From CAYZAK01 sp964476445 (GTDB taxonomy: Bacteria > CG03 > SLGR01 > JAGXOG01): 54,039 nt of DNA. The notes beneath the pieces are model-generated. The model ran no database searches. It saw nothing but the letters and a program-made list of their open reading frames with translations, and was not told the DNA's origin. This document shows positions 27,652 to 36,624 of this stretch, in pieces. Positions within the stretch are counted from its first letter, which is position 1; every line of letters begins with the position of its first letter. The DNA lies in contig CAYZAK010000007.1 in the NCBI GenBank assembly GCA_964476445.1, positions 1 through 54,039 on the forward strand. Reading direction: 5' to 3'. The position numbers and the translations under genes were made by a program.

Positions 27652-28557
27652 ATGGAAAAGAAAAAGGCATTGATAATTGCCGCCGTACTGGGGCTTGTAG
27701 TTGTGATTTTAGTGGCTATGTATATGGGGGGCATAGAAGACCAGTATGTGTCCCGTGGGGAAACACAGCCTGTAATTGTTACCCGTCAGCATATACCACC
27801 TTATACAGTGCTGGAACCGGGCATGGTCAGGATAGAACAGATTCCCCGGGATTATGTTCAGCCCGCAACGCTCCAATCCATGGAAGATTTAGTTGATGAC
27901 GAGGGAAGATTTGTATACACTTCTGTATCTCCCATTAACCGTGAGGAACAGGTACTAACCACCAAGCTTGCCGCGATAGGTAGAGAAGCCGGTTTGGCTA
28001 TGTCTCTTCCCCATGAATTCAGGGCGGTTTCACTTTCCGTGGGGCCGGAGACAGGAGTGGGGATGCACATTCAGCCTGGAAATTATGTTGATGTCTTGGG
28101 CTCATTTGATTACACGGTAGAAGAGGCCGGAACTACTGAACAAAGAATAAAAACCAAAGCTATGCTCCAGAATGTGCTTGTAGTAGCGGTTAGAGAAGCT
28201 ATATTCGGCGAACATCCCGAGGCCAGACAGCAGGCCCAAGAAATGGGGATGAGAGGAGGAGGTGGCGCAGGAAATACCATAACACTTGCCGTATCGCCTC
28301 AGGAAGCCTTACTGTTGAGTTTTGCCCGGCAGAGAGGAGAGATTTCTTTCACTCTTAGGGCAATTGGTGATGAAGCTGAAGTGGAACTTGAAGAAGCTAC
28401 TTACAGTTCTTTATTTCCCGAAGAATCCGAAGCTGCTGATATAAGGTCTGAGGCGGATCAACAAGATCCAGGAAGGATGGTAGAAGATATAATGGCCGGG
28501 CAGGATGTGGACATATTCCGTGGCGTCCAGGACGCCATCCGTCAGCAAATAAGATAA
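27652..28557 (+). CDS. cpaB: Tad pilus assembly protein CpaB/RcpC
   Basis: A 301-residue periplasmic component with an N-terminal membrane helix (about 5-25). A SAF domain (VTRQHIPPYTVLEPGMVRIE) and the central RcpC/CpaB segment (EFRAVSLSVGPETGVGMHIQ, PGNYVDVLGSF) follow. It is thought to stabilise the secretin. A good Shine-Dalgarno (GAGGAG) is present. First gene of the export operon; the secretin gene begins 4 bases after its stop. Confidence 0.92.
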   Translation: MEKKKALIIAAVLGLVVVILVAMYMGGIEDQYVSRGETQPVIVTRQHIPPYTVLEPGMVRIEQIPRDYVQPATLQSMEDLVDDEGRFVYTSVSPINREEQVLTTKLAAIGREAGLAMSLPHEFRAVSLSVGPETGVGMHIQPGNYVDVLGSFDYTVEEAGTTEQRIKTKAMLQNVLVVAVREAIFGEHPEARQQAQEMGMRGGGGAGNTITLAVSPQEALLLSFARQRGEISFTLRAIGDEAEVELEEATYSSLFPEESEAADIRSEADQQDPGRMVEDIMAGQDVDIFRGVQDAIRQQIR

Positions 28558-28561
28558 AAAA

Positions 28562-29533
28562 ATGACCATAAAAAAGCTATTTCCAGTTGCTCTGGGTTTG
28601 GTGTTGAGTTTGTTAGTTATTGTCAATGCCCAGGAATATGATGAGATAGAACCGTTTTCAATATATGAAGGTGAAACCCGGGTAGTTGAAACTGATTACA
28701 GGATAAAAGATATAGCGGTGGGAAATCCTGAGATAGCAGATATACAGGTTCGTACAGCAACAGAATTTTTGGTAAACGGAATCAACAGTGGCGTAACCAC
28801 CATTCAGGTTTGGGACACTGCCGATGTGCTGAGAGATTCATTTTCGGTGGAAGTATCCAAATCTTTGGTGCCTGCGGATCTTATCGAAATTCAGTGTCAG
28901 GTCATTGAAGTTAAAACTAACGAACTTTCCCGCATGGGAGTTGAATGGGTTGATAGAATACGGATATCGGAGGGCTCAATTCCGGGGATAATTCAGGTTG
29001 GAACCCTCCAGCGTTTGGACAAGCTTACAGCTGCATTGAATGCCACTGTCGATGAAGGATATGGACGAATTTTAGCCCAGCCGAAATTGGTTGCCCGCTC
29101 CGGTGGCAATGCTAATTTTATGATCGGTGGACAAGTGCCTTATCCTATTCCCGCCGGAGAAGGCCAGATAGCCATTGATTGGGCGGATTACGGAATCAAG
29201 TTAGAAGTAAGCCCCGAGGGAGATTTAAGGAGGGGGTTAATTGATGTGGATTTGCTGGTAGATGCCAGTACTCTGGATCAGGATAACGCCGTAACTTTGG
29301 AAGGGTTAACAATTCCGGCAATTTCAACAAGACTTACCGAAACCAGCGTACAGGTGAACCACGGTGATACTATAGTGCTTTCGGGATTAAGAAAACTTGA
29401 AGAACAAACAACCAGTAAAGGGGTACCCGTTTTATCCAGGATTCCTATAATGGGAAATCTATTTAAGATGACCACAGTGGATGATCAGGAAACTGAAGTT
29501 ACTGTTTTTATGACCCCCACATTTGTTGAATAA
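28562..29533 (+). CDS. cpaC: Tad pilus secretin CpaC/RcpA (short form)
   Basis: A 323-residue outer-membrane secretin with a signal peptide (about 1-22). A pilus-assembly N-domain (RIKDIAVGNPEIADIQV) precedes the secretin domain. Conserved signatures are VIEVKTNELSRMGVEW, ILAQPKLVARSGGNANFMIG and TIVLSGLRKLEEQTTSKGVP. It is shorter than most CpaC proteins, having one N-domain only. Its stop overlaps the next start (TAATG), indicating coupled translation. Confidence 0.92.
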   Translation: MTIKKLFPVALGLVLSLLVIVNAQEYDEIEPFSIYEGETRVVETDYRIKDIAVGNPEIADIQVRTATEFLVNGINSGVTTIQVWDTADVLRDSFSVEVSKSLVPADLIEIQCQVIEVKTNELSRMGVEWVDRIRISEGSIPGIIQVGTLQRLDKLTAALNATVDEGYGRILAQPKLVARSGGNANFMIGGQVPYPIPAGEGQIAIDWADYGIKLEVSPEGDLRRGLIDVDLLVDASTLDQDNAVTLEGLTIPAISTRLTETSVQVNHGDTIVLSGLRKLEEQTTSKGVPVLSRIPIMGNLFKMTTVDDQETEVTVFMTPTFVE

Positions 29534-32367
29534 TGTCAAAAGCTCAGGTTATTACTGTATTAAACGCAAGAGGTGGAAACGGACAATCTACTTTATCGGT
29601 AAACTTGGCCGTTGCCCTTAAGCAGGAAAGCAAGGGAAAAATAGCTCTGCTGGATGTGGCTCTTGATAATGGAGTCAATCAGCATATACCCTCTCTGGTG
29701 GGGTTTGATTCCTCTAAATCTATAGAGCAAATGATTATCCAGACCCCTGCTATAGAACCACAGATTATTCGCGGTTTTTTACCTGAACATACATCGGGGG
29801 TGGAAATAATTACCGGAATAGATGAGCCAACAACCGGAAATCTTACACCGGAAAATATTGGTAGAGTTATACAGGCTCTAAAATTTAACTACGATTATAT
29901 TATTTTAAACTTAAAGGAATATGTGGAAGATGATCGCATCCTGGCCATAATGGACAATACCCAGCTTCTTTTTATAATGGTTAAACCGGATTTTCTTTCT
30001 TTAATTTCCGCTGAAAAGTATATGAAAAAGTTTCAACAGAAAAATTATCCACCCCAAATGATAAAAATGATATTAAACGAAACCGGGTTAAACGGTGGTT
30101 TGGAGGCCAACGAGGTGAAAAGGTTTTTTTCCAGTAAACTGGATACGGATATCTTTTGGGAAATACCCCATGACCCAGGAACGGTTATGGCCTCTATCAA
30201 TCATTCCGAACCCGCTGTAATTTTTGCTCCCCGGGAAAGTTATTCTAAAGAGGTCAGGGAGATAGGCCGATATTTAAATGATGAAAATAAAAAGTATTTT
30301 AGGGAAAAAAGAGCCGGTATTTTTAATATAACCGGAATTCCTGAACATAAATGGGGGGATGAAACCCCGGAAGAAAGAGCTTCCATGGAAATCAGCGATG
30401 AGGAAGCCGAACAGAAAAAGATAGATGAGCTTAAAAAAACTGTTCACCGGAGGTTAGTCCGGGAACTGGATACTGAAGATATTGACCTTACTTCTAAGAG
30501 CGAAGCTGAAAAACAGCGTTTTAAATCTATGGTAAGCGAAAGAATAAGAAAGCTTATGGGGGAAGAAGCAGCTTTTATCACCGACCGTGAAAAGAGGAAA
30601 ATAGTATTTGAAGAAATTTACAACGAAGCGGTTGCCCTGGGACCTCTGGAAGAACTTTTGGCTGATGATGAAATTACGGAAATAATGGTTAACAATGAAG
30701 ATACTGTTTATATTGAAAAAGCCGGTCATTTAATGCTTTCTGATGCTGAATTTCTGGATCGGGACCAGTTAATGACTATAATCGATAGAATAGTAGCGCC
30801 GCTGGGCCGCCGGATAGATGAGTCCTCCCCTATGGTAGACGGCCGTTTGGAAGACGGGTCCAGGGTAAATGCGATTATCCCCCCTCTGGCTTTAAGCGGA
30901 CCCACCGTAACAATAAGACTTTTTGAAGAGGAAAAATTAAATACCAAGCATCTTATAAGTTTTGGTTCGCTTACCCATGAAATGGAAGATTTATTGGCGG
31001 CCGCGGTAAGAATAAGAAAAAATATTGTTGTGATGGGAGGTACCGGTTCAGGTAAAACCACTTTATTAAATATTGTATCCAGCTTTATTCCCGAAGACGA
31101 AAGAATTGTTACTATTGAGGATTCTGCCGAACTTCAGTTGCCCCAGGATCATTGGGTCCGCCTGGAGACAAAACCCCCTAACCCTGAGGGAAAAGGAGAA
31201 GTTACTATCCGGCAGCTTATAATAAACAGTTTGAGGATGCGTCCGGATAGGATAGTGGTCGGGGAATGTCGTGGTGGTGAGGCTCTGGATATGTTGCAGG
31301 CTATGAACACCGGTCATGACGGTTCTTTGACCACAGTACATGCTAATTCTCCGCAGGATGTAATATCCAGGTTGAACACTCTTGTGCTTATGGCTGGAGT
31401 AGATTTACCCAGAAAGGCGATAATGGAGCAGATCTTTGCGGCTGTTGATCTTATTGTTCAGACGGACCGGTACACCGACGGAACCCGTAAATGCTGTAAT
31501 ATTTCCGATGTGATAGCTTATGAAGAAGGTGAAATTAAATTGGCCAAACTTATGGGGTATGAACAGACCGGAATAGCGGAGGACGGAACAGTCCAGGGAG
31601 TATTTAAATCCTATGACCGGGAACCTACTTTTAAAGAAGAACTAGTTGCCCAGGGAATTGATATAGATTTTGATATTTTTAAAGATACAGGCCCCCAGGA
31701 AACCGGAGCTGAGATTTTAAATCGCGAGGAAAAAATTATGGCTGACCTTATCGATCCCGATGAAAAAGATGATGAAAAAGAAAAGAAAAAGCCGGAAGAA
31801 TCTCCCACAGATAGTCCGGGTGAAGAAAAATCTGAAAAATTTGAAGTTGAAGAAGGAGATTTTCCCACAGAAAAAAGAGTTAAAGAAGAAGATGATGTTC
31901 AAGAAGAAGCTGAAATTAAATCAGGCGGGAGACTGGATTGGGACACTGATGAAGAAGATAGCGAGTTAAACCAACAAGCCTCTCCGGGACTTCAAAGGGA
32001 AGGTGGGGAAGATAGAACCGGTAAACCGGAATCAGAAGAATCATCTAGCGTCCAGTCAAAACAGCCTGATGAAGAATTATCTGAGCAAGCACCGGACCAA
32101 CCAAAATCTCCTCCGGATAATCAAAAACAGGAGGAAAGTAAAGCCTCAAATAATTGTACGTCTTGTGGACATTTAATATCCTCAGAGGATAAATTTTGTC
32201 CCGGTTGTGGTACAAAATTATCCCAACCGGAAGATGCACCGGTAACAGGAAAAGGAAACAGTAGCGGCGGAGGTTCATCCTCTAAAAAGGATACTAATAA
32301 AAAGGATAATTACGATGATGATAATGATGACGATGTTAAAAATATTAGTGCAGAAGAGTTAATATAA
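29533..32367 (+). CDS. Fused TadZ(CpaE)-TadA pilus ATPase with zinc-ribbon tail
   Basis: A 944-residue fusion. Residues 1-265 are a MinD/CpaE-like localisation domain with an altered Walker A (NARGGNGQST), where the signature Lys is Arg13 and the P-loop Lys is Gln18. Residues about 290-720 are the TadA/VirB11 secretion ATPase, with Walker A GGTGSGKTT (Lys508), Asp box TIEDSAELQLPQ, MRPDRIVVGECRGGEA and His box TTVHANSPQD. A Glu/Lys/Ser-rich tail (720-870) follows, then a zinc ribbon (NCTSCGH to FCPGCG, Cys875, 878, 889, 892). Normally tadZ and tadA are separate genes. It powers Flp pilus assembly at the inner membrane; the first domain probably anchors it at a pole rather than hydrolysing ATP. 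Confidence 0.92.
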   Translation: MSKAQVITVLNARGGNGQSTLSVNLAVALKQESKGKIALLDVALDNGVNQHIPSLVGFDSSKSIEQMIIQTPAIEPQIIRGFLPEHTSGVEIITGIDEPTTGNLTPENIGRVIQALKFNYDYIILNLKEYVEDDRILAIMDNTQLLFIMVKPDFLSLISAEKYMKKFQQKNYPPQMIKMILNETGLNGGLEANEVKRFFSSKLDTDIFWEIPHDPGTVMASINHSEPAVIFAPRESYSKEVREIGRYLNDENKKYFREKRAGIFNITGIPEHKWGDETPEERASMEISDEEAEQKKIDELKKTVHRRLVRELDTEDIDLTSKSEAEKQRFKSMVSERIRKLMGEEAAFITDREKRKIVFEEIYNEAVALGPLEELLADDEITEIMVNNEDTVYIEKAGHLMLSDAEFLDRDQLMTIIDRIVAPLGRRIDESSPMVDGRLEDGSRVNAIIPPLALSGPTVTIRLFEEEKLNTKHLISFGSLTHEMEDLLAAAVRIRKNIVVMGGTGSGKTTLLNIVSSFIPEDERIVTIEDSAELQLPQDHWVRLETKPPNPEGKGEVTIRQLIINSLRMRPDRIVVGECRGGEALDMLQAMNTGHDGSLTTVHANSPQDVISRLNTLVLMAGVDLPRKAIMEQIFAAVDLIVQTDRYTDGTRKCCNISDVIAYEEGEIKLAKLMGYEQTGIAEDGTVQGVFKSYDREPTFKEELVAQGIDIDFDIFKDTGPQETGAEILNREEKIMADLIDPDEKDDEKEKKKPEESPTDSPGEEKSEKFEVEEGDFPTEKRVKEEDDVQEEAEIKSGGRLDWDTDEEDSELNQQASPGLQREGGEDRTGKPESEESSSVQSKQPDEELSEQAPDQPKSPPDNQKQEESKASNNCTSCGHLISSEDKFCPGCGTKLSQPEDAPVTGKGNSSGGGSSSKKDTNKKDNYDDDNDDDVKNISAEELI

Positions 32368-32384
32368 TATGAGAGTTAAATATA

Positions 32385-33260
32385 ATGTTTAATTTAATAA
32401 AAATTCTATTACTGGCTGTTGTGTTTTTTGGGATAGTTCAGTTAGCTCTTTTTCTTAATAGTTATTTTGCTAAAGTTAAAGAACAGGCAAAAGAAGAGAG
32501 CGAAGACCGAGCTAAAGGAAAAACTTCTTTTGACTGGATTATGGATAAGCTAAGAGAAGAACCAAAAAGTACTATTTCCCGGTTAATAAAATTAGGAAGT
32601 GCTTTCGCCGTAGGTTTATTGGGATTCCTTATAATAGGACGTATGTACTGGGCGGTTGTGTTTGGAATAGGGGGTTCATTTATTCCCGGCATGCTCAGCG
32701 GGTTCTTGTACAAAAAGTATATGGATAAATTTGATTCACAATTTATTGACGCGCTTTCCTTAATTACCAATGCATTGACTTCCGGGGCCAGTTTTCCTCA
32801 GGCTCTTGAGCTTATGGTGACTGAATCTAAAGATCCCCTGGCTGAAATATTCGGAGAAACCCTGAGAGAATTTAAACTTGGAGTTCCTATGTCTGAAGCG
32901 CTGGAAAATACAACTGAAAGAATAGAATCCGAACAGCTCAGAATGACCGTTACAGCTATTAATATAGCCCGGGAAACAGGCGGTAATCTGGGAGAGATAC
33001 TTACCCGTATAGCTGAAACAATGAGAGAAAGACAGAAACTTAAAGGTAAAGTTGATGCCTTAACCTCCCAGGGACGGTTATCGGGTATGATTGTTGCAGC
33101 TTGTCCTTTTTTACTGATGATGGTTTTAAATTGGATGGATCCAGAGCTTATGGAACCATTATTTAATACATTGATTGGGAATATTTTAATAACTGTGGTA
33201 ATGATAATGGTATCTATGGGATGGGTGGTAATATCAAAGATAATAAATATTGAGGTATAA
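32385..33260 (+). CDS. tadB: Tad pilus inner-membrane platform protein TadB
   Basis: A 291-residue membrane protein with a GspF/T2SSF domain. It has an N-terminal helix, two helices around residues 66-100, the cytoplasmic domain (FIDALSLITNALTSGASFPQALELM, then ARETGGNLGEILTRIAETMRER) and C-terminal helices. It works as a pair with TadC to couple ATPase motion to pilin extrusion. Confidence 0.93.
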   Translation: MFNLIKILLLAVVFFGIVQLALFLNSYFAKVKEQAKEESEDRAKGKTSFDWIMDKLREEPKSTISRLIKLGSAFAVGLLGFLIIGRMYWAVVFGIGGSFIPGMLSGFLYKKYMDKFDSQFIDALSLITNALTSGASFPQALELMVTESKDPLAEIFGETLREFKLGVPMSEALENTTERIESEQLRMTVTAINIARETGGNLGEILTRIAETMRERQKLKGKVDALTSQGRLSGMIVAACPFLLMMVLNWMDPELMEPLFNTLIGNILITVVMIMVSMGWVVISKIINIEV

Positions 33261-33263
33261 GTG

Positions 33264-34172
33264 ATGGTAATAATAATAGTTACAGTTTTAGTAATAGGAA
33301 TCATCTTTCTTTTAATAACTGCTTTTTCCGGTTCCGGTGCGGGGCAGGCGGTAATGGATAAATTAACCGAAACTGATAAGAAAAAAGATACCGAAGAAGA
33401 AAAGGAACAGAAAGAAAAACAGCCTATCACCCAGATGGTAGGGAGGCTAAGGGACCAGGTCGGAGAATGGTTAGCTAAAATTGAATGGGATTATTTAGAT
33501 GATCGGAGAGATAAGCTTGAACAGTTGTTTGAGCAAGCCGGGGACCCGGGAACAACCACCCCTGATCAATTTATTGCCGGTCAGGTGCTTTTTGCTATAG
33601 CGATGCTTTTGGGAGTAGGATTGTTTGTTTCAAATAACGCTGTTGTAGTACTTATAAGTATGGGGGTTGGTTTTTATTTTCCCCAGCTACAGTTAAATGA
33701 TAAAATAAAAAAATATAACAAAGAAATTTTTCTTGCTCTGCCTGATGTTTTAGATTTAATGACCTTATCGATTGAAGCCGGACTTGATTTTAGCGCTTCT
33801 ATAAATAGAATAATTGCTAAATCCGATCCCAATGCGCTTTTAGATGAGTTTCAGAAGATGCAAAAAGAGGTAAGCATAGGAAAGTCCCGGGAAAGAGCTC
33901 TTAAGGATATGTCCAACCGACTTGAAATTGCAGAGCTTGATTCAGTTTTAAATTCTCTGGTACAGGCTTTACGGCTGGGATCGAGTATAGGGCCTATTAT
34001 ACGAAGACAGGCCGAGCAGATGAGAACAGAACGATTTCAGCGAGCTGAAAAACTGGCAGCCGAGGCTCCAATAAAAATGTTGTTTCCGTTGTTGATTTTT
34101 ATATTTCCAACGGTATTTATAATCTTGTTTGGGCCAATTGCTTTGCAATTTATTGTTGGTGGAGGATTGTAG
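33264..34172 (+). CDS. tadC: Tad pilus inner-membrane platform protein TadC
   Basis: A 302-residue partner of TadB with the same fold: an N-terminal helix, an acidic/basic linker, and paired helices near 107-145. The signature LPDVLDLMTLSIEAGLDFSA follows, then LRLGSSIGPIIRRQAEQMR and a final helix. I prefer the ATG at 33264 to the adjacent GTG at 33261. It starts 3 bases after tadB. Confidence 0.93.
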   Translation: MVIIIVTVLVIGIIFLLITAFSGSGAGQAVMDKLTETDKKKDTEEEKEQKEKQPITQMVGRLRDQVGEWLAKIEWDYLDDRRDKLEQLFEQAGDPGTTTPDQFIAGQVLFAIAMLLGVGLFVSNNAVVVLISMGVGFYFPQLQLNDKIKKYNKEIFLALPDVLDLMTLSIEAGLDFSASINRIIAKSDPNALLDEFQKMQKEVSIGKSRERALKDMSNRLEIAELDSVLNSLVQALRLGSSIGPIIRRQAEQMRTERFQRAEKLAAEAPIKMLFPLLIFIFPTVFIILFGPIALQFIVGGGL

Positions 34173-34190
34173 TTTTAAAAGGAGGATATT

Positions 34191-34370
34191 ATGGATCCAG
34201 TTTTAATGGAAAGTATGACGTTGGCAATGCAGGAAATTCAGTTATGGGGAATGGCACTTTTGGTTTTTATGGCAGTGATGATTGTACTTTTAGTGGGCCA
34301 GGTTACCCGGATAGTGGTAAAAATGGACCAGCTGGTCAATCAAATGGTACCAGAAGAAAAAGAGGAATAA
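34191..34370 (+). CDS. Small membrane protein in the Tad operon
   Basis: A 59-residue gene with a near-perfect Shine-Dalgarno (AAGGAGG) before the ATG at 34191. One hydrophobic helix (WGMALLVFMAVMIVLLVGQV, about residues 19-38) is followed by a charged tail ending PEEKEE. I do not recognise a family. Its position between tadC and a lipoprotein gene, with 18- and 3-base spacings, suggests an accessory of the pilus platform. Confidence 0.75.
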   Translation: MDPVLMESMTLAMQEIQLWGMALLVFMAVMIVLLVGQVTRIVVKMDQLVNQMVPEEKEE

Positions 34371-34373
34371 AAT

Positions 34374-34820
34374 ATGAAGAAAAAACAGTACATTAAACCC
34401 ATTATATTATTACTAATTGGAGTATTCCTGGTATCGGGCTGTTCAAGTGATAGCATTGTACTCGAAGGAGTGGTTTATGAGGGGGAAGTAAGTGAGATGA
34501 CAGGTGAGGTATCCATAGTCGGACCGGCGTCCGGCGCCAGAGTATGGGCGATAGATGAACCTGATAATGTAGCTGAATGTGACAGTGAAGGTTTCTACGA
34601 GATACAGTTAGAGGCTCCGTTTACCATTGGGTCAACTCCCACCCGGATAATTACCCTTATAGCAAATTATCGCGCAAAAGACGAGCAGATAGGTGTTGAA
34701 GCAAAGCTCGGGGAGACCAATCAGGTGAGAGATTTTCTTGTCTGGCAGCATCATGAAGAATGTTTTGAAAGTCCAAGAGACACCAATGACGAAGAAGACC
34801 AGGATTTTGAGCTACCCTAA
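34374..34820 (+). CDS. Tad-associated lipoprotein
   Basis: A 148-residue lipoprotein with signal IILLLIGVFLVSGC, a clear lipobox with Cys at residue 23. The mature part resembles a carboxypeptidase-regulatory/transthyretin-like beta fold (GARVWAIDEPDNVAECDSEGFYEIQL) with an acidic tail. Tad systems often encode a pilotin-like lipoprotein for the secretin; that role is an inference here. Last gene of the export operon. Confidence 0.75.
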   Translation: MKKKQYIKPIILLLIGVFLVSGCSSDSIVLEGVVYEGEVSEMTGEVSIVGPASGARVWAIDEPDNVAECDSEGFYEIQLEAPFTIGSTPTRIITLIANYRAKDEQIGVEAKLGETNQVRDFLVWQHHEECFESPRDTNDEEDQDFELP

Positions 34821-34951
34821 CAATACAAGTATTAACTTACTTGAATAATAAGATTCACCAAACTTTTTATGAAATAATATTAGAGAAGTACTTATCCTGA
34901 TAATCGGAGTTTATTTGTTTTTCTTTCCTTTTAAATAAATTCCGGTATTAG
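34821..34951. other. Gap between the export operon and the peptidase-like array
   Basis: AT-rich spacer without an ORF. I see no strong terminator hairpin after the lipoprotein gene, so read-through into the array is possible in addition to the promoter at 34952. Confidence 0.35.
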
Positions 34952-34980
34952 TTGAAATAATTTTTAAATAGTGTTATAAT
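34952..34980 (+). promoter_or_regulatory. Strong promoter of the peptidase-like array
   Basis: TTGAAA (34952-34957), exactly 17 bases, and a perfect TATAAT (34975-34980). The first array gene starts at 35014, with AGGA placed about 8 bases before its ATG. The array can therefore be transcribed separately from the pilus export genes. Confidence 0.75.
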
Positions 34981-35013
34981 TAATTTTATAGTAAAACTAT
35001 TTAAGGATTGAAT

Positions 35014-36624
35014 ATGAAACTAACCAATAAATTAAAAATATTAGAATTACTTATTTTAATGGGGACAATTACTTCAGCCTGGGGTGAAGAGACTGAAGAA
35101 TATATAAAAAAGCGGGTACTTGAGATAAGCCGCAATATAGTAGAAAATTCCGCCCAAACTCTTCCGGAAAACCCAAAAATTTTTAAAGAAAAAGCCTTAG
35201 AATTTTACAGCAGAGTGGATAATGCGGACACTCCCCGTAAAATCATATTAGGTGATGAACTGGTAAGTTACCAGGTTCCCTTAAGATCCGGCAATGAATT
35301 CCTGGATATGATTTATATATCTCCTGATGGAGAACATGTAACCGAGTGGCCCGGCTACAGGGAAGAAAAATTAAAAATTGAAATTTACAACCCTGAGACC
35401 TGGTCGGATTACGCCTCTGTTCCGTTAAAAGTAATAGAGGAAGTTTTTAGACCCCCCCACCTTATTGATGCTGACAGTCCGTCTTTTTTGCCCCGAGCCG
35501 GAAAAACCGCCCCTCAAGAAGTACAGGAGCAGCAGCTTTCCATGGAAGACATACTTCCGTTTTTGGTTCTCACGGATATCGATAAAATAGGAAATTACCC
35601 CGTTAACCGTCAGTGGGGTTACCCTGTAAATCCCGAGTGGGCTGATTTTACAATAGAAAATTACGATAAAATACCCTATAAAAACCTGCAGGAAAGAGGA
35701 GAATGGATAAGCAGGGTAAACGATGCCTATAACCTTCAATGGGATCATCTTCCGGGGCGGCGAGCTGTTTCGGGGAAATGTTTATCTTACGCGGCTTCTT
35801 ACATAGCGGATTGGTTTAAAATAAAAAATTCCGATCCTCCATATGATTTTAATCCGTATGTAAATTATCTAAGGGGAGAAAGAGAATTGGGAATGAATCC
35901 CCGGGTCCTTGAAATTTTAAGTGATAAATTAGGACAAAAGAGCCCAGAAGAAAAACCCCGGGAGAGTGTTAAACATGATACTGAGCAGGAAAAAGCCAGT
36001 CAGGAAAGAAGAATAGCTCCGTCCCAGCGGGCCGTCAGACCGGATGATATTCCCGGCTGTCCAATGGCCTCTGTTGGCGCAGAGCTGGTCCAGACTAGAG
36101 TACAAAATTATGTTGATACGAGAGAAACTCGGCAACAAAGAAGTCAGAGACAACAGATAGAGAATCCATTCTTGAGGGATTCGGTAACCGGCGAACAGAT
36201 GGATATGGCTCTTGAAAACTACGCTGAAGTTTTATCATCGGAATGGCCTTCCCGTCAGATTGAAGACCCGGTTATCCGTGATTTCATTTATGATATACAT
36301 CGCAATCCTTCCGGGATAAAAGATTACAAAGTTCTTTTCCAAACTAACCGGGATGCCGATGAAGAGATTGTAAAAGAAGCCTTGAAAAAAGATGGAATTA
36401 TTTTAGCCGGGATTATTTACCGGAGTTTAGGGTTGCCGGTGGCTACTTCTGTACACAGCGCAGCTATAATCGGATATCAAGGTGTAGGGGGTAAAACATA
36501 TTTTATTTATAAAGAGGTTTTCGGAGAATACGACTGGGATGAACCGGAGACCGAAAAAGGGGGACCATCATACCGGATGATGCCCATAGAAGAGTTTTAC
36601 GAAGCGTATGCTTTTATTGATTAA
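35014..36624 (+). CDS. Secreted papain-like protein, array copy A
   Basis: A 536-residue exported protein (signal peptide about 1-22). The N-terminal 240 residues form a family-specific region (YQVPLRSGNEFLDMIYISPD, NRQWGYPVNPEWADF, IPYKNLQERGEWI). The C1-like features follow. Cys256 in SGKCLSYAASY resembles the papain CWAFA motif. His481 in HSAAIIGY resembles HAVxxVGY. Twenty residues on, YFIYKEVFGE resembles YWIVKNSWG, with Glu501 where Asn is expected. The end GGPSYRMMPIEEFYEAYAF fits the closing strands of bacterial C1 peptidases. A charged variable insert (about 305-400) holds a second conserved Cys (CP, residue 349). No oxyanion Gln is found six residues before the Cys. Peptidase activity is inferred, not shown; a pseudo-enzyme is possible. 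Confidence 0.65.
   Translation: MKLTNKLKILELLILMGTITSAWGEETEEYIKKRVLEISRNIVENSAQTLPENPKIFKEKALEFYSRVDNADTPRKIILGDELVSYQVPLRSGNEFLDMIYISPDGEHVTEWPGYREEKLKIEIYNPETWSDYASVPLKVIEEVFRPPHLIDADSPSFLPRAGKTAPQEVQEQQLSMEDILPFLVLTDIDKIGNYPVNRQWGYPVNPEWADFTIENYDKIPYKNLQERGEWISRVNDAYNLQWDHLPGRRAVSGKCLSYAASYIADWFKIKNSDPPYDFNPYVNYLRGERELGMNPRVLEILSDKLGQKSPEEKPRESVKHDTEQEKASQERRIAPSQRAVRPDDIPGCPMASVGAELVQTRVQNYVDTRETRQQRSQRQQIENPFLRDSVTGEQMDMALENYAEVLSSEWPSRQIEDPVIRDFIYDIHRNPSGIKDYKVLFQTNRDADEEIVKEALKKDGIILAGIIYRSLGLPVATSVHSAAIIGYQGVGGKTYFIYKEVFGEYDWDEPETEKGGPSYRMMPIEEFYEAYAFID

Noticed and set aside
32798..33430. Minus-strand ORF of 210 codons
   Set aside because: Opposite the conserved tadB and tadC genes, with no motif or ribosome site.
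35779..36516. Transglutaminase-like fold for the array proteins
   Set aside because: Transglutaminase-core proteins have Cys and His some 35-50 residues apart with an HAW-type motif. Here they are about 225 residues apart and the C-terminal motifs follow papain order.
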